Shown here piece after piece: positions 1-8,214 of a stretch of DNA of 64,000 bases (within the stretch, counting starts at the first letter, position 1; the number at the start of each line of letters is the position of its first letter). The translations under genes and the position numbers were made by a program. The notes below the pieces were generated by a model, which was not told where the DNA came from, made no database searches, and saw only the letters and a program-made list of their open reading frames with translations. Origin of the DNA: Paraconexibacter algicola (lineage in GTDB: Bacteria; Actinomycetota; Thermoleophilia; Solirubrobacterales; Solirubrobacteraceae); the NCBI RefSeq assembly GCF_003044185.1, contig NZ_PYYB01000001.1:496001-560000 (forward strand), read 5' to 3'.

Positions 1-844
1 AGCCCAGGCCGACGAGTGCGTCGCGGATGTCCGCGACGAACCGCTCGACGTCCGTCTCGCGGTCGACCGGATCCTTCGCCAGAGCCCGATCGAGGACCTC
101 CTGGATCCGTCGCCCCTCGGGGCCGTCGAGCCCCGGAAGGCGCGGCGGGGGATCGGCGAGATGCGCCATGAGCACGGCCGCCTCGGTCGGACGCGGGAAC
201 GGCACCTGGCCGGTCAGCAGCTGACACGCGAGGCAGGCGAGGGAGTAGACGTCCGAGGCCACCGTGAGGTCCTCGGCCTTGATCTGCTCCGGGCTCGCGT
301 AGGCGGCCGTCCCGACGAACGCTCCCGTGGCGGTGAGCCCCGCGTCCGCGACGCCCTTGACGACCCCGAAGTCCGCGAGGTACGCCCACCCGGCGCGCGT
401 GAGGAGCACGTTCTGGGGCTTGATGTCGCGATGGACGAGTCCGGCGTCGTGTGCCGCGGCGAGCGCGCTGCCGACGGCGCGGAGCAGCTCGAGCGCTTCC
501 CGGCCGCTGAGCGGCCCCTGGCGCAGGCGGTCCCCGACGGTCCCACCGTCGACCAGCTGCATCGCGATGTAGAGGTGCCCGTCCGCCGATCCGAAGTCGT
601 AGACGGGGACGACGTGCGGATGCTCGAGTCCTGCGGCGGTCCGCGCCTCACGCTCGAACCGCTGGACGAACTGGGTGTCCGAGGCCAGGCTGCGGTCCAT
701 GACCTTGAGCGCGACCGGGCGATCGAGGGAGACCTGACGGGCGGCGTAGACGGTCGACATGCCGCCGAGTCCGACCAGGCGCTCGATCCGGTACGCGCCG
801 ACGACCTCCCCCGCCTGCAGATGTCTCCCGATCCCGACGCTCAC
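1..844 (-). CDS. Ser/Thr protein kinase, C-terminus beyond window
   Basis: The first 281 residues of a Hanks-type (PknB-like) kinase, which transfers phosphate from ATP to protein Ser/Thr. Visible motifs are the glycine loop GLGGMSTV (25-32), the ATP lysine in VALKV (K47), catalytic HRDIKPQN (D140), DFG (158-160) and a SPEQ activation segment (184-187). The catalytic domain starts almost at the N-terminus, so any sensor or membrane part lies past the left edge. The GTG start at 844 is chosen because the kinase fold begins at about residue 17. A TAGGTT -10-like box ends 8 bases upstream and no Shine-Dalgarno is visible, so the mRNA may be leaderless. Family is certain; the substrate is unknown. 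Confidence 0.9.
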   Translation of the reverse strand, partial: MSVGIGRHLQAGEVVGAYRIERLVGLGGMSTVYAARQVSLDRPVALKVMDRSLASDTQFVQRFEREARTAAGLEHPHVVPVYDFGSADGHLYIAMQLVDGGTVGDRLRQGPLSGREALELLRAVGSALAAAHDAGLVHRDIKPQNVLLTRAGWAYLADFGVVKGVADAGLTATGAFVGTAAYASPEQIKAEDLTVASDVYSLACLACQLLTGQVPFPRPTEAAVLMAHLADPPPRLPGLDGPEGRRIQEVLDRALAKDPVDRETDVERFVADIRDALVGLG

Positions 845-884
845 GCGACGGAAACCTACACGAGATTCTGGTGAAACTACAGGC

Positions 885-1637
885 TCATCTGGGGCGACGG
901 TAGGTCGCGGGCCTCCCGGGCCCGCGCGGCCGGAACCCGGCCAGCTCCACCGCGGCGTTCCACGAGCCGAACAGACGCTGAACCGAGCTCGCGGGCGGCC
1001 AGCCCTCTCGCTGGACGGCGTCGGCGTCCGCCTCCCGGCCGGCCCGGCGCAGGGCGGCCGGGGACCAGTCGGTCGACGTCGGCGGCTCACCGTGCCGTGC
1101 GGCCCACGCCTGCATCGCCTGGATCGTCCGCGCGCGTGCGTTTCCGCGGCGCAGCGCATGGGCGCAGTCCCAGCAGACCGCCGAGACGGCGGCACCCTCT
1201 GCGACCTTCGGTCCGCCGCAGCCCGGGCACGGCTCCTTGCGCCGCTCGCGCGCAGCACGCGCCTCGACGCGCTCCGGATCCTGCACGTCGCGGTACGCGG
1301 TGGCCCGGCTGACCCCGAGCGTGCGGCCGATCTCCGCGTACGAGACACCTTGCTCGTGCAGCGTCGCCGCACGCGCCCGGCGCGCGGCGACCTCCGGGTC
1401 GACGGCCGGGCCCGTCGGGCGGGCGACCGGGGCGGACTTCACGCGGCGGGGCGGCTGCAGCCCGGCGGCGAGGAGGACGAGCGACCACGCCCCATAGCAC
1501 GCGATGAGCGTCGCCGAGCTCAGCGCGGCTGCGTCGCGCGCCTCGTCCCACGCAGCCCGTGTCGGAGTCCGGCCGAGCTCAGCCGCCAGCGACGCCAGCT
1601 GGTCGAGGAAGAAGAGCTGCAACTCGGGAGCGACCAC
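885..1637 (-). CDS. Homing-endonuclease-associated-repeat DNA-binding protein
   Basis: A 250-residue protein with two copies of a short tryptophan-containing helical repeat resembling the homing endonuclease associated repeat (about 10-62 and 178-237, ending LLAAGLQPP and ELAGFRPRG). Between them are an HTH resembling site-specific recombinase/Hin helices (about 93-117, with YAEIGRTLGVSRATAYRDV) and a zinc ribbon-like knuckle C137-x2-C140 ... C155-x2-C158. All three modules suggest DNA binding; no nuclease catalytic motif is visible. It follows the kinase by 40 bases but reads toward it on the same strand. A DNA-binding regulator is inferred; the target is unknown. The GTG start at 1637 is the longest option. 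Confidence 0.7.
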   Translation of the reverse strand: MVAPELQLFFLDQLASLAAELGRTPTRAAWDEARDAAALSSATLIACYGAWSLVLLAAGLQPPRRVKSAPVARPTGPAVDPEVAARRARAATLHEQGVSYAEIGRTLGVSRATAYRDVQDPERVEARAARERRKEPCPGCGGPKVAEGAAVSAVCWDCAHALRRGNARARTIQAMQAWAARHGEPPTSTDWSPAALRRAGREADADAVQREGWPPASSVQRLFGSWNAAVELAGFRPRGPGRPATYRRPR

Positions 1638-1689
1638 GCATGCACAGTCTGACGCATGCGGCCCGCCGCCGGTTCACCGTCCGGAATTC

Positions 1690-2763
1690 TTACTGCTTGT
1701 CGCGGTTCCGGCGCTGCGTCGCGAGGTGGAGCTGGACCAGGACGTCCGGGTCGGACAGATCGACGTGCAGCTCTCGCTCGATGGTGCTCAGACGGCGGGC
1801 GAACGTGTTGCGGTGGATCGCCAGATCCTCGGCTGCCGCACCGCGGCGCGGCCACCGGCGCGCGAACGCCTCGAGCGTGGCGCGCAACGACGGATCGAGC
1901 GGCGCGAGCAGTCGCTCGGCCGCCGCCTCGAGGAGGCTCGGATGCTCGGCGAGGCCGTCGTCGAAACCGACACCGCCCCACGACTGCGTCACGCCGGTGC
2001 GCCTCGCGGCGGCGAAGGCCAGCGTCGCCTGGACCGCCGCGCGAGGCAGATCGCGCGAGGCCACCCGCGCGCTGACACCACCCAGCAGCTCCGCGTGTCC
2101 CTCGAAGGGCTCGTCGACGGTCGCCAGCCAGGCGACGTTGCCGCGGTAGCTCGTGCGTGCCGCCGTCACCTCGGGCCTCAGCCGGGCCGGTCGCTCCGTC
2201 GCCTCCAGGAGGCCGATGTACCACGAGGCCTGCGGGAGCCCGGCGAGGGAGATACGCGTCGCCGCGCCGGCGCTCGTCACGCGACCGGCGAGCAGATCCT
2301 CGAGCAGCGCACGAAGGGGATCGTTCCCACCGGCGGCCTTGCGCACCGCGTCCCCCTGCTCCCACCCTTCGAACAGACACCGCAGCGCGCGTGCGAGCCG
2401 CACGGTCTCGACGACGTAGTCGGCGGAGCTCCGCCGGACGGGGATCCCGCGTGCGGTGAGCTCGCTGCGCAGCACGCCGGGCAACGCGGCGCCACCCGCC
2501 GCGACGAGAGCGAGAGGCACATCGGCGCGCCCGAGCGCGTCGCCGATCTCGCGGAGCGACATCTCGTCGTCGGGACTGGGCGCGTCGACCTCCATCGTCC
2601 GGAGGATGGCGCGCTGATGCTGCGACAGGATCAGCCGGGCCGTGTCCGCCGGCAGATGGACCGGGACCATTCCGAGCCGCTCCAACACGCCGACGTAGCG
2701 CTCCACGAAGGCGCCTGGACGCTCACGCACCACGGCCAGGTCATCGGTCACGTCGCGGCTCAC
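1690..2763 (-). CDS. PucR-family HTH regulator (second of tandem pair)
   Basis: A 357-residue transcriptional regulator. The C-terminus carries the PucR-type HTH (about 300-350, DLAIHRNTFARRLSTIE), followed by the usual D-DP-x-V-LQL-like tail. The N-terminal two thirds is a poorly conserved sensory region. GTG at 2763 is chosen because it overlaps the upstream stop in a GTGA arrangement, indicating translational coupling with the preceding paralogue. PucR proteins commonly control catabolic or stress genes, but no adjacent target operon is obvious. The two coupled paralogues may act as a heteromer (inference). Confidence 0.75.
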   Translation of the reverse strand: MSRDVTDDLAVVRERPGAFVERYVGVLERLGMVPVHLPADTARLILSQHQRAILRTMEVDAPSPDDEMSLREIGDALGRADVPLALVAAGGAALPGVLRSELTARGIPVRRSSADYVVETVRLARALRCLFEGWEQGDAVRKAAGGNDPLRALLEDLLAGRVTSAGAATRISLAGLPQASWYIGLLEATERPARLRPEVTAARTSYRGNVAWLATVDEPFEGHAELLGGVSARVASRDLPRAAVQATLAFAAARRTGVTQSWGGVGFDDGLAEHPSLLEAAAERLLAPLDPSLRATLEAFARRWPRRGAAAEDLAIHRNTFARRLSTIERELHVDLSDPDVLVQLHLATQRRNRDKQ

Positions 2764-3893
2764 GACATCGAGGTCGCCGAGGCGACGAGGAGCGTTCGCA
2801 GGGCACAGAAGCCCCCCAGGCTCTCGAGGTCGAGGTCGAGAAGCTGCCCGACACGCGTCACGCGTCGCCGCACCGTCGTCTCGCTCGCGTTGAGCGCCTC
2901 CGCAGCCCCGCTGGCGACACCGCCACTGGCGGCCCACGCCTCGGCGGCCTCGCGCAGCTCGGGCGCGAGGTCGTCCAACCGTCCCCGACGCTCGCGCAGG
3001 AACCATCCCGTCGCACTTCCCGGCCGCAGCAGGACGGCCGGAGCGACGTCGACGCTGTCCCTGATGCCGGCCGCGACGCCGGGCGGGAGCGCCTCGAGGA
3101 CGAGCGACGCCTCCGCGAAGGCTCGTGGCAGATCTGTCGGCCCCGACGCGGCGGCGGTGGCACAGATGAGCCCGCCGTGACCGGCGGGCCGGGCCCCCGA
3201 GACCACCAGCAGCCGCCCCGCGAGGACCGTCTGCGCGCGCGGCCCGGCCGGCACGAGTCGTGGTGCGCGCGCATCGGAGGCGCCGAGCTGGACCCCCTCC
3301 GGCGGACGACCGACGGTGACCCACAGGGGCCCGGCCTCGAGCCCGAGCGCCGCGGCCGCGCGCTCGGCCGCACGCGGCTCGCGCCGCTCCCCGACCAGCC
3401 GCCGCACCAGTCGATCGGCCGGGCGCCCCGCCATCGCGAGGCGTTGCTCGCGGAACGCCTCGAGCGCCTGCGCCGAAGATCTGGCCGCGACGAGGGCGAG
3501 CGTCCGCGTCCCTCTGATCGCGGGGAGCAGACCCACGCCGTGCTGCTCGGCGCACTCCGCGTAGATGTCGCTCAACCGTGCCCAGAACTGCTGGAGGACC
3601 TCCTCCAGGACCATCTCCCCCGACTCGGCGAGCGCGATCGTGCGGCCCATCGCCCGCGACGCGCGCAGGACGCGGTACGGCTGGGTGTCCTCCTGTCCGA
3701 CGGCCGCCGCGAGGTTCGTGGCGATGACGGCCCAGCCGCTCACCAGGACCATGTCGTCGGGCAGCAGATGGGCACCGTCGATCGCCTCGACGAGCCGACG
3801 GCGAGCGGCCGGCCCCTCCTGGACCCAGGCGGCGGCCAGCGCGTCGACGAACGCCGCCGGCAGGGCCTGTGTCGGTTCGGTCGAGATCTCCAT
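2760..3893 (-). CDS. PucR-family HTH regulator (first of tandem pair)
   Basis: A 377-residue regulator of the same architecture as the next gene. It has a long N-terminal sensor-like region rich in Ala/Arg helices (RsbR/PucR-like around 20-170) and a C-terminal HTH near 320-370 (ALNASETTVRRRVTRVGQLL). ATG at 3893 is preferred over an in-frame GTG three codons upstream (3902). Its stop overlaps the start of the downstream paralogue by four bases, so the two are one transcript. The effector is unknown. Confidence 0.75.
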   Translation of the reverse strand: MEISTEPTQALPAAFVDALAAAWVQEGPAARRRLVEAIDGAHLLPDDMVLVSGWAVIATNLAAAVGQEDTQPYRVLRASRAMGRTIALAESGEMVLEEVLQQFWARLSDIYAECAEQHGVGLLPAIRGTRTLALVAARSSAQALEAFREQRLAMAGRPADRLVRRLVGERREPRAAERAAAALGLEAGPLWVTVGRPPEGVQLGASDARAPRLVPAGPRAQTVLAGRLLVVSGARPAGHGGLICATAAASGPTDLPRAFAEASLVLEALPPGVAAGIRDSVDVAPAVLLRPGSATGWFLRERRGRLDDLAPELREAAEAWAASGGVASGAAEALNASETTVRRRVTRVGQLLDLDLESLGGFCALRTLLVASATSMS

Positions 3894-4061
3894 GGTCAGC
3901 ACACGGGTGTCGCAGATCGAACCTGCGAGCTGACAGGATCGCGCGAACGTCGAAGGCTCCCGCGCAACATTTGACGCAGCGCGCGCACGCCAAGCGGTGC
4001 GAAGCCTGCAGCGCCCCCGCGCCAGCGGATTTCAGGAACGGCGACGCGCCTACAACGCCGT

Positions 4062-4409
4062 TCAGCTTCGTGATCGCGCCTGCGACGGGGCGGGATCCCA
4101 GGGCTGCCCTGCGTCCTGCTCGTACTCCGGCAGCAGGCCGAGGTCGAACGCAGCGAGGAACTGGCGGACCGCAGCGGGCAACCGCCGCCCCTGGTGGTCG
4201 AGCTCGGGCCCGATCGGTCCGGCGCCGACGCCCAGCGACACGGGACAGCCACCGGGATCGCAGGGGCGCCCGCGGGGCAGGGCGTCGATCGGGTCCCGTC
4301 CAGCGGCCATGCGCTGGCGATTGACCCACCCGAGCACCTCGATGTGCTCGTCACCCTGCAGACCTCCAGCACGCGACGCGTCTCGCACCTGACCTATCCC
4401 CACCCTCAC
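4062..4409 (-). CDS. Small hypothetical protein
   Basis: A 115-codon frame with believable protein character: WVNRQRMAAGRDPIDALPRG, a CDPGGCPVS stretch with two cysteines, and a helical end VRQFLAAFDLGLLPEYE. Similar short proteins (a WVNRQR helix, then a CPV motif, then AFD near the C-terminus) occur in Actinobacteria, but I know no function. The start is uncertain: GTG at 4409 gives the full frame, while the conserved-looking part begins about 20 codons later. The neighbours on this strand are the PucR pair downstream. Confidence 0.5.
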   Translation of the reverse strand: MRVGIGQVRDASRAGGLQGDEHIEVLGWVNRQRMAAGRDPIDALPRGRPCDPGGCPVSLGVGAGPIGPELDHQGRRLPAAVRQFLAAFDLGLLPEYEQDAGQPWDPAPSQARSRS

Positions 4410-4438
4410 TCCTGGACCACGCTCCCCGCGTGCGAGCG

Positions 4439-4457
4439 CTCATTGAACCGCAATGAG
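4439..4457. promoter_or_regulatory. Inverted repeat CTCATTG-N5-CAATGAG
   Basis: A perfect 7-bp inverted repeat with a 5-base spacer, 30 bases upstream of the small minus-strand gene starting at 4409. Its size and position fit a dimeric regulator operator, but no regulator can be assigned. Confidence 0.35.
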
Positions 4458-4740
4458 AAGTACTGGTCATAGTGCGACCCTTGCTGTTGTTCGACGAGTT
4501 GTGGTGCAGTCCGCGCAATTGTCAACTCGTCCGGTGGACAATGCCACGTAAGCGCCAACGGGGCACGGTCCGAGGACCGCGCCCCGCTGGACTCGGGAGA
4601 GCAGAATCGGAGTCGCGCTTCGCGACCGGGGGTTCCGCTCGATCGGTCCGGCGATCTCCGCCGACCCCTCCCCGCGAAGCGCCGTCTGGGTACGACGACG
4701 CTTTGCGCGGAGGGCGCCGGCGGCATCTCCGGGCCCCCCA

Positions 4741-4766
4741 CGGGGGCGCTCCGAGGAGCGCCCCCG
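4741..4766 (-). terminator. Hairpin after the RTX gene
   Basis: Perfect 12-bp stem CGGGGGCGCTCC / GGAGCGCCCCCG with a 2-base loop, 19 bases after the stop of the RTX gene. There is no T-run after it, so it would be a GC-hairpin terminator of the type common in actinobacteria. Confidence 0.5.
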
Positions 4767-4784
4767 TACCCCTGCCGTTCGTGG

Positions 4785-7700
4785 CTAGGCGGAGATGCGG
4801 GTGACCGTCACCGTGCCACGCTTGGCGACCTTGAAGGACGCGACGCCCTTCGCGTTCGTCTTCTTGCGCAGCGTCGTCTTGCCGACCCGCAGCGAGACGG
4901 TCACGTTCTTCGCGACGCGGCCGCGGCGGACGACCCGCACCGAGATGGTGCGCCCCGCCCGGGTGCTCCGCACCGTGATCGACGAGGTGAACCCGGGGTC
5001 ACCCTTCTCGCCCTTGTCGCCCTTCGCGCCGGTGGCCCCCGCCGGACCCGCCGGACCCGGCGTGCCGTTGGTGCCGTTGGTGCCGGCCGGCCCCTGCGGG
5101 CCCGCGGCCCCGTTGGTGCCGTTCGTGCCGTTCGCCCCGGCAGGCCCGGTGGCGCCGGGGGCGCCAGGGGCTCCGGTCGCGCCGGTCGCACCCGTCGGAC
5201 CGGCCGGACCCGTCGGCCCGACGGGCCCGGTGCCGTCGTTGCGCGTCACGACCTCGCAGTTGCCGGGCGTCTCGTCCAGCGGCAGCAGGTCCGCGATGAC
5301 CGAGTCGCTCCCGGTCCCGCAGTCGAGCGTGTCGTCGGTCAGGTCGCGAACGCGCAGGTCGTCCGGACCGGCGCCACCCTTGACGGTGTCCTCACCCTCG
5401 CCGCCGTCGAGCACGTCCGCTCCGGCCTCGCCGTCGACGGTGTCCATGCCTTCGGCGCCGTCGATGTCGTCGGCACCGCCGCCACCGAGCAGCGTGTTGT
5501 CTCCCAAGCTGCCGACGATGGAGTCCGGACCGGCACCGCCCGTCACGTTCTCCGTGATGACGTTGTCGTTCTCCGGGAAGTCCCCGAAGATCGTGCCGTC
5601 GTTGGGGTCGCCGTCCAGGGTGATCTGCATGCCGTCACCGCGACCGGCGTAGGACACGGTGTCCACGTCGGCACCGCCGGTGTACGTGTCGCTCGAGCCG
5701 CCGAAGTTGGTGGCGTCGCTCGCGAAGAACGTGTCGTTCCCCACCCCGCCGTCGACGGTGTCCGCGCCGTCGCCGGCCGTGACCTCGTCGTCGCCCGCGC
5801 CTGCGTTCACGACGTCGTCGCCGCCAGCCGTGCTGATGATGTCAACACCGCCCGCCGACTGGACGACGTCGTCTCCGCCGCGCGTGTTGATCGTCTCGGG
5901 CTCGTCGTCGCTCACGACGAGGTCGAACCCGCTGCCCGTCTCGATCTTCTCGAACGAGCCGTCCACGTCGTCACCCTCCCCGGCCTCGCCGTCGCTGCCG
6001 ACGAGGTTCGAGAAGTGGACGGTCACGCCACCCAGGCGCGCCGAGTAGTCGATGGTGTCGGCGGTCCCGTCGCCGCCGGAGAGGTCGTCGGCACCGTTCG
6101 CCCCGCCCTCCTCGTCGATGACGTCGTTGCCGAGCTCACCCTCGACGAGATCGTTCCCGGCGTTGCCACGCAGGATGTCGTCGCCGGCGCCACCGCCGAT
6201 GTCGTCACCGTCGTTGCCGCCGTTGATCGTGTCGTTCTCGGTGCCGCCATCGAGCGTGTCGGTGCCACCGAAGCCGTTGATCAGGTCGTTGCCGGCCCCG
6301 CCGTCGACGGTGTCATCCCCCTCACCCGCGTCGACCTCGTCGGCGCCGCCTCCGGCGCTGATGACGTCGATGCCGCCGAACGTGGTGATGAGGTTGTCGA
6401 CCCCGGAGGCGGTGACCGTGTCCGCACCGCCGTTGGCGGAGGTGGTGAGGACCTCGACGTTGGCACGGACGTTGTCCTGCTCGCCGATCGCGCCGTCGTT
6501 GGCCGTTCCGTCCTGGTTGATGACGATCGCGCCGGCCGCGCGCGAGCTGTAGCTCACGGTGTCCCGGTCGTCGCCACCGTCGAGGGAGTCGGCGCCGTTG
6601 GCCGCGCCGCTGCCGTCGACGTCCAGCTCGTCGTTCCCGGTCCCGCCGCTCAGCGTGTCGTTGTTGGCGTTGCCGAAGAGGTCGTCGTCGCCCCCGAGTC
6701 CGCTGATCGCGTCGTCGCCGTCGTTGCCACGCAGGTCGTTGTCGGCGGCGGAACCCGTGATGGTGTCGCTGCGCTGGCTGCCCAGCACGTTCTCCACCGT
6801 CGACCGGACGTCGAGCTGCTCGTTGATCGGGCTCGGCGTGGCGAGACCCGTGCCCCCGCCGTCGTTGTCGACGTCGTCGAGGCTCACCGCGACACTCGTG
6901 TTGCGGGCAGAGAAGTCGACGGTGTCCTCGCCCCCGCGGCCGTCGATGCGGCCGTTGGAGTGCAGGTTGCCGGCCGCGAGCACGTTCGGGACGAGGGTGT
7001 CGTTCCCGCCACCGCCGGTCAGCGACTCGATGTCGCGCGCGACACGGTCGTTCTGAGGACCGCTGGCGAGGTTGCCGTTGGCGTTGATGGTCACGCCGCC
7101 GTCGAGGATCGAGTAGGCCTCGTAGGTGACCTCGTCGACGCCGGCGCCGCCGATGTACTCGTCCTGACCGTCGCCGACAGCCTCGATGAACGTGTCGTTG
7201 CCGTTCGTGGACGCCGCCGTGGGGGCGAGCACGTCGTCGTCACCGGTGCCACCGGTGAACTCGTCGTTGCCCTCTCCCCCGTCGAGGTCGTCGTCACCGG
7301 CCTCGCCGAAGAGCCTGTCGTTGCCGTCGCCGCCCGCGAGGACGTCGTCGAGCGCGCCGCCCCGGAGCTCGTCGGCACCGGAGTCGCCGAACAGGGTGTC
7401 CGCCCCGCCCTGCCCCCGCAGGACGTCGGCCGCCAGGCCGCCACGGATCGTGTCGTTGCCGTCGTTGCCGAACGCGGAGATCGGGACGTCGATGTCGTTC
7501 GCCGGCGCATCCGCCGTCGGGTCGACGTCGTCGTTGCCGGTGCCGAGCAGGAGCTCGATCTCCGTGACACCGGAGCACACCAGGCGCTGCGCGGCCGTTC
7601 CGGGCAGGGTGTCGCCGACACCGCCGGCGGTCGGCGCGCAGCCGGCCGTGCCGGGCAGGATGCCGGTGCCCGCGGTGTTGCGGATGATGACCTCGTTGGC

Positions 7701-7904
7701 CGCGCCACCCTTTGCGAGGGTCAGCGCGGCGCCGACCGCGCTCGTGTCGTTGAACGTCAGCTTCCCGCCCTGGACGGCCGCGGAGCCGTCGGCGAGCGCA
7801 GCGCCCGGAAGCGCGAGGAGCCCGAGGGCCGCGAGTGCGGCCACACGGGTCTTGAAGAAGCCCTCAGCACTGATGTGCCGGGGACTACGCGGCAGTGCCG
7901 CCAT
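4785..7904 (-). CDS. Secreted RTX-repeat protein with collagen-like stalk
   Basis: A 1039-residue exported protein. A signal peptide (about 1-41, cut near ALPGAALADG) is followed by a small N-terminal domain and then about 750 residues of RTX-type calcium-binding nonapeptides (GGxGxDxLx, such as GGDGNDRLFGEAGDDDLDGG at about 195-215), interrupted by non-repeat blocks containing SYSSRAAG or DYSARLGG. Residues about 890-970 are roughly 27 Gly-x-y triplets (GPTGPAGPTGATG, ending GAKGDKGEKGDPG). The last 65 residues form a basic beta-rich domain. No LPxTG or membrane anchor is visible. ATG at 7904 follows an AAAGGGG ribosome site; an upstream in-frame extension was rejected. Likely a surface or matrix protein stabilised by calcium; the role is inferred. 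Confidence 0.85.
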   Translation of the reverse strand: MAALPRSPRHISAEGFFKTRVAALAALGLLALPGAALADGSAAVQGGKLTFNDTSAVGAALTLAKGGAANEVIIRNTAGTGILPGTAGCAPTAGGVGDTLPGTAAQRLVCSGVTEIELLLGTGNDDVDPTADAPANDIDVPISAFGNDGNDTIRGGLAADVLRGQGGADTLFGDSGADELRGGALDDVLAGGDGNDRLFGEAGDDDLDGGEGNDEFTGGTGDDDVLAPTAASTNGNDTFIEAVGDGQDEYIGGAGVDEVTYEAYSILDGGVTINANGNLASGPQNDRVARDIESLTGGGGNDTLVPNVLAAGNLHSNGRIDGRGGEDTVDFSARNTSVAVSLDDVDNDGGGTGLATPSPINEQLDVRSTVENVLGSQRSDTITGSAADNDLRGNDGDDAISGLGGDDDLFGNANNDTLSGGTGNDELDVDGSGAANGADSLDGGDDRDTVSYSSRAAGAIVINQDGTANDGAIGEQDNVRANVEVLTTSANGGADTVTASGVDNLITTFGGIDVISAGGGADEVDAGEGDDTVDGGAGNDLINGFGGTDTLDGGTENDTINGGNDGDDIGGGAGDDILRGNAGNDLVEGELGNDVIDEEGGANGADDLSGGDGTADTIDYSARLGGVTVHFSNLVGSDGEAGEGDDVDGSFEKIETGSGFDLVVSDDEPETINTRGGDDVVQSAGGVDIISTAGGDDVVNAGAGDDEVTAGDGADTVDGGVGNDTFFASDATNFGGSSDTYTGGADVDTVSYAGRGDGMQITLDGDPNDGTIFGDFPENDNVITENVTGGAGPDSIVGSLGDNTLLGGGGADDIDGAEGMDTVDGEAGADVLDGGEGEDTVKGGAGPDDLRVRDLTDDTLDCGTGSDSVIADLLPLDETPGNCEVVTRNDGTGPVGPTGPAGPTGATGATGAPGAPGATGPAGANGTNGTNGAAGPQGPAGTNGTNGTPGPAGPAGATGAKGDKGEKGDPGFTSSITVRSTRAGRTISVRVVRRGRVAKNVTVSLRVGKTTLRKKTNAKGVASFKVAKRGTVTVTRISA

Positions 7905-8214
7905 GGTGGAACCCCTTTTCGTCGTGCGGCGTGTCCTGCCGCTTGTCCTTGAACCCCGGGAACCCCGGGACGGCGGGTTTTCTACCACATCATTTGGCGG
8001 AACACGCAACTCAAGTTGGAGAAACACACCCAAATGCCGATGAACACTGGCCGAGTTTTCGTTCGGCTGACCTCGACATGACGTCGCAGAACCGCCTCCG
8101 ACGAGCCCCGTCGCCGCGGCGCGACGCCGCGCCGCCGACCGCATGGCCTCGCCACGCGAGCTGTCCCAGGGACGGCCGCGCGATGTCCGCAGGGCCGCGC
8201 CGGAGCGCCCGGCG
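7905..8214 (-). promoter_or_regulatory. Leader region of the RTX gene
   Basis: 310 bases without a gene between the sigma-fusion stop and the RTX start. It contains a tandem GAACCCCGG repeat at 7951-7968 and a small inverted repeat CAACT-CA-AGTTG at 8007-8018, which could mark a promoter or an untranslated leader of the RTX transcript. No clear -35/-10 pair could be fixed. Confidence 0.35.

Larger units (their letters stand above)
4410..4784. other. Gene-free region with two GC hairpins
   Basis: No convincing gene on either strand. Besides the inverted repeat at 4439-4457 it holds a near-perfect hairpin at 4560-4585 (12-bp arms with one mismatch, 2-base loop) and a perfect hairpin at 4741-4766. 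It is slightly less GC-rich than its surroundings around 4440-4560. Confidence 0.5.

Noticed and set aside
5000-5230. Short tandem DNA repeat or satellite
   Set aside because: The periodic sequence is the Gly-x-y coding region of the RTX/collagen-like gene.
4785-8144. Upstream extension of the RTX protein by 80 residues
   Set aside because: The extension is Arg/Ser-rich and precedes a perfect ribosome site and signal peptide at 7904.
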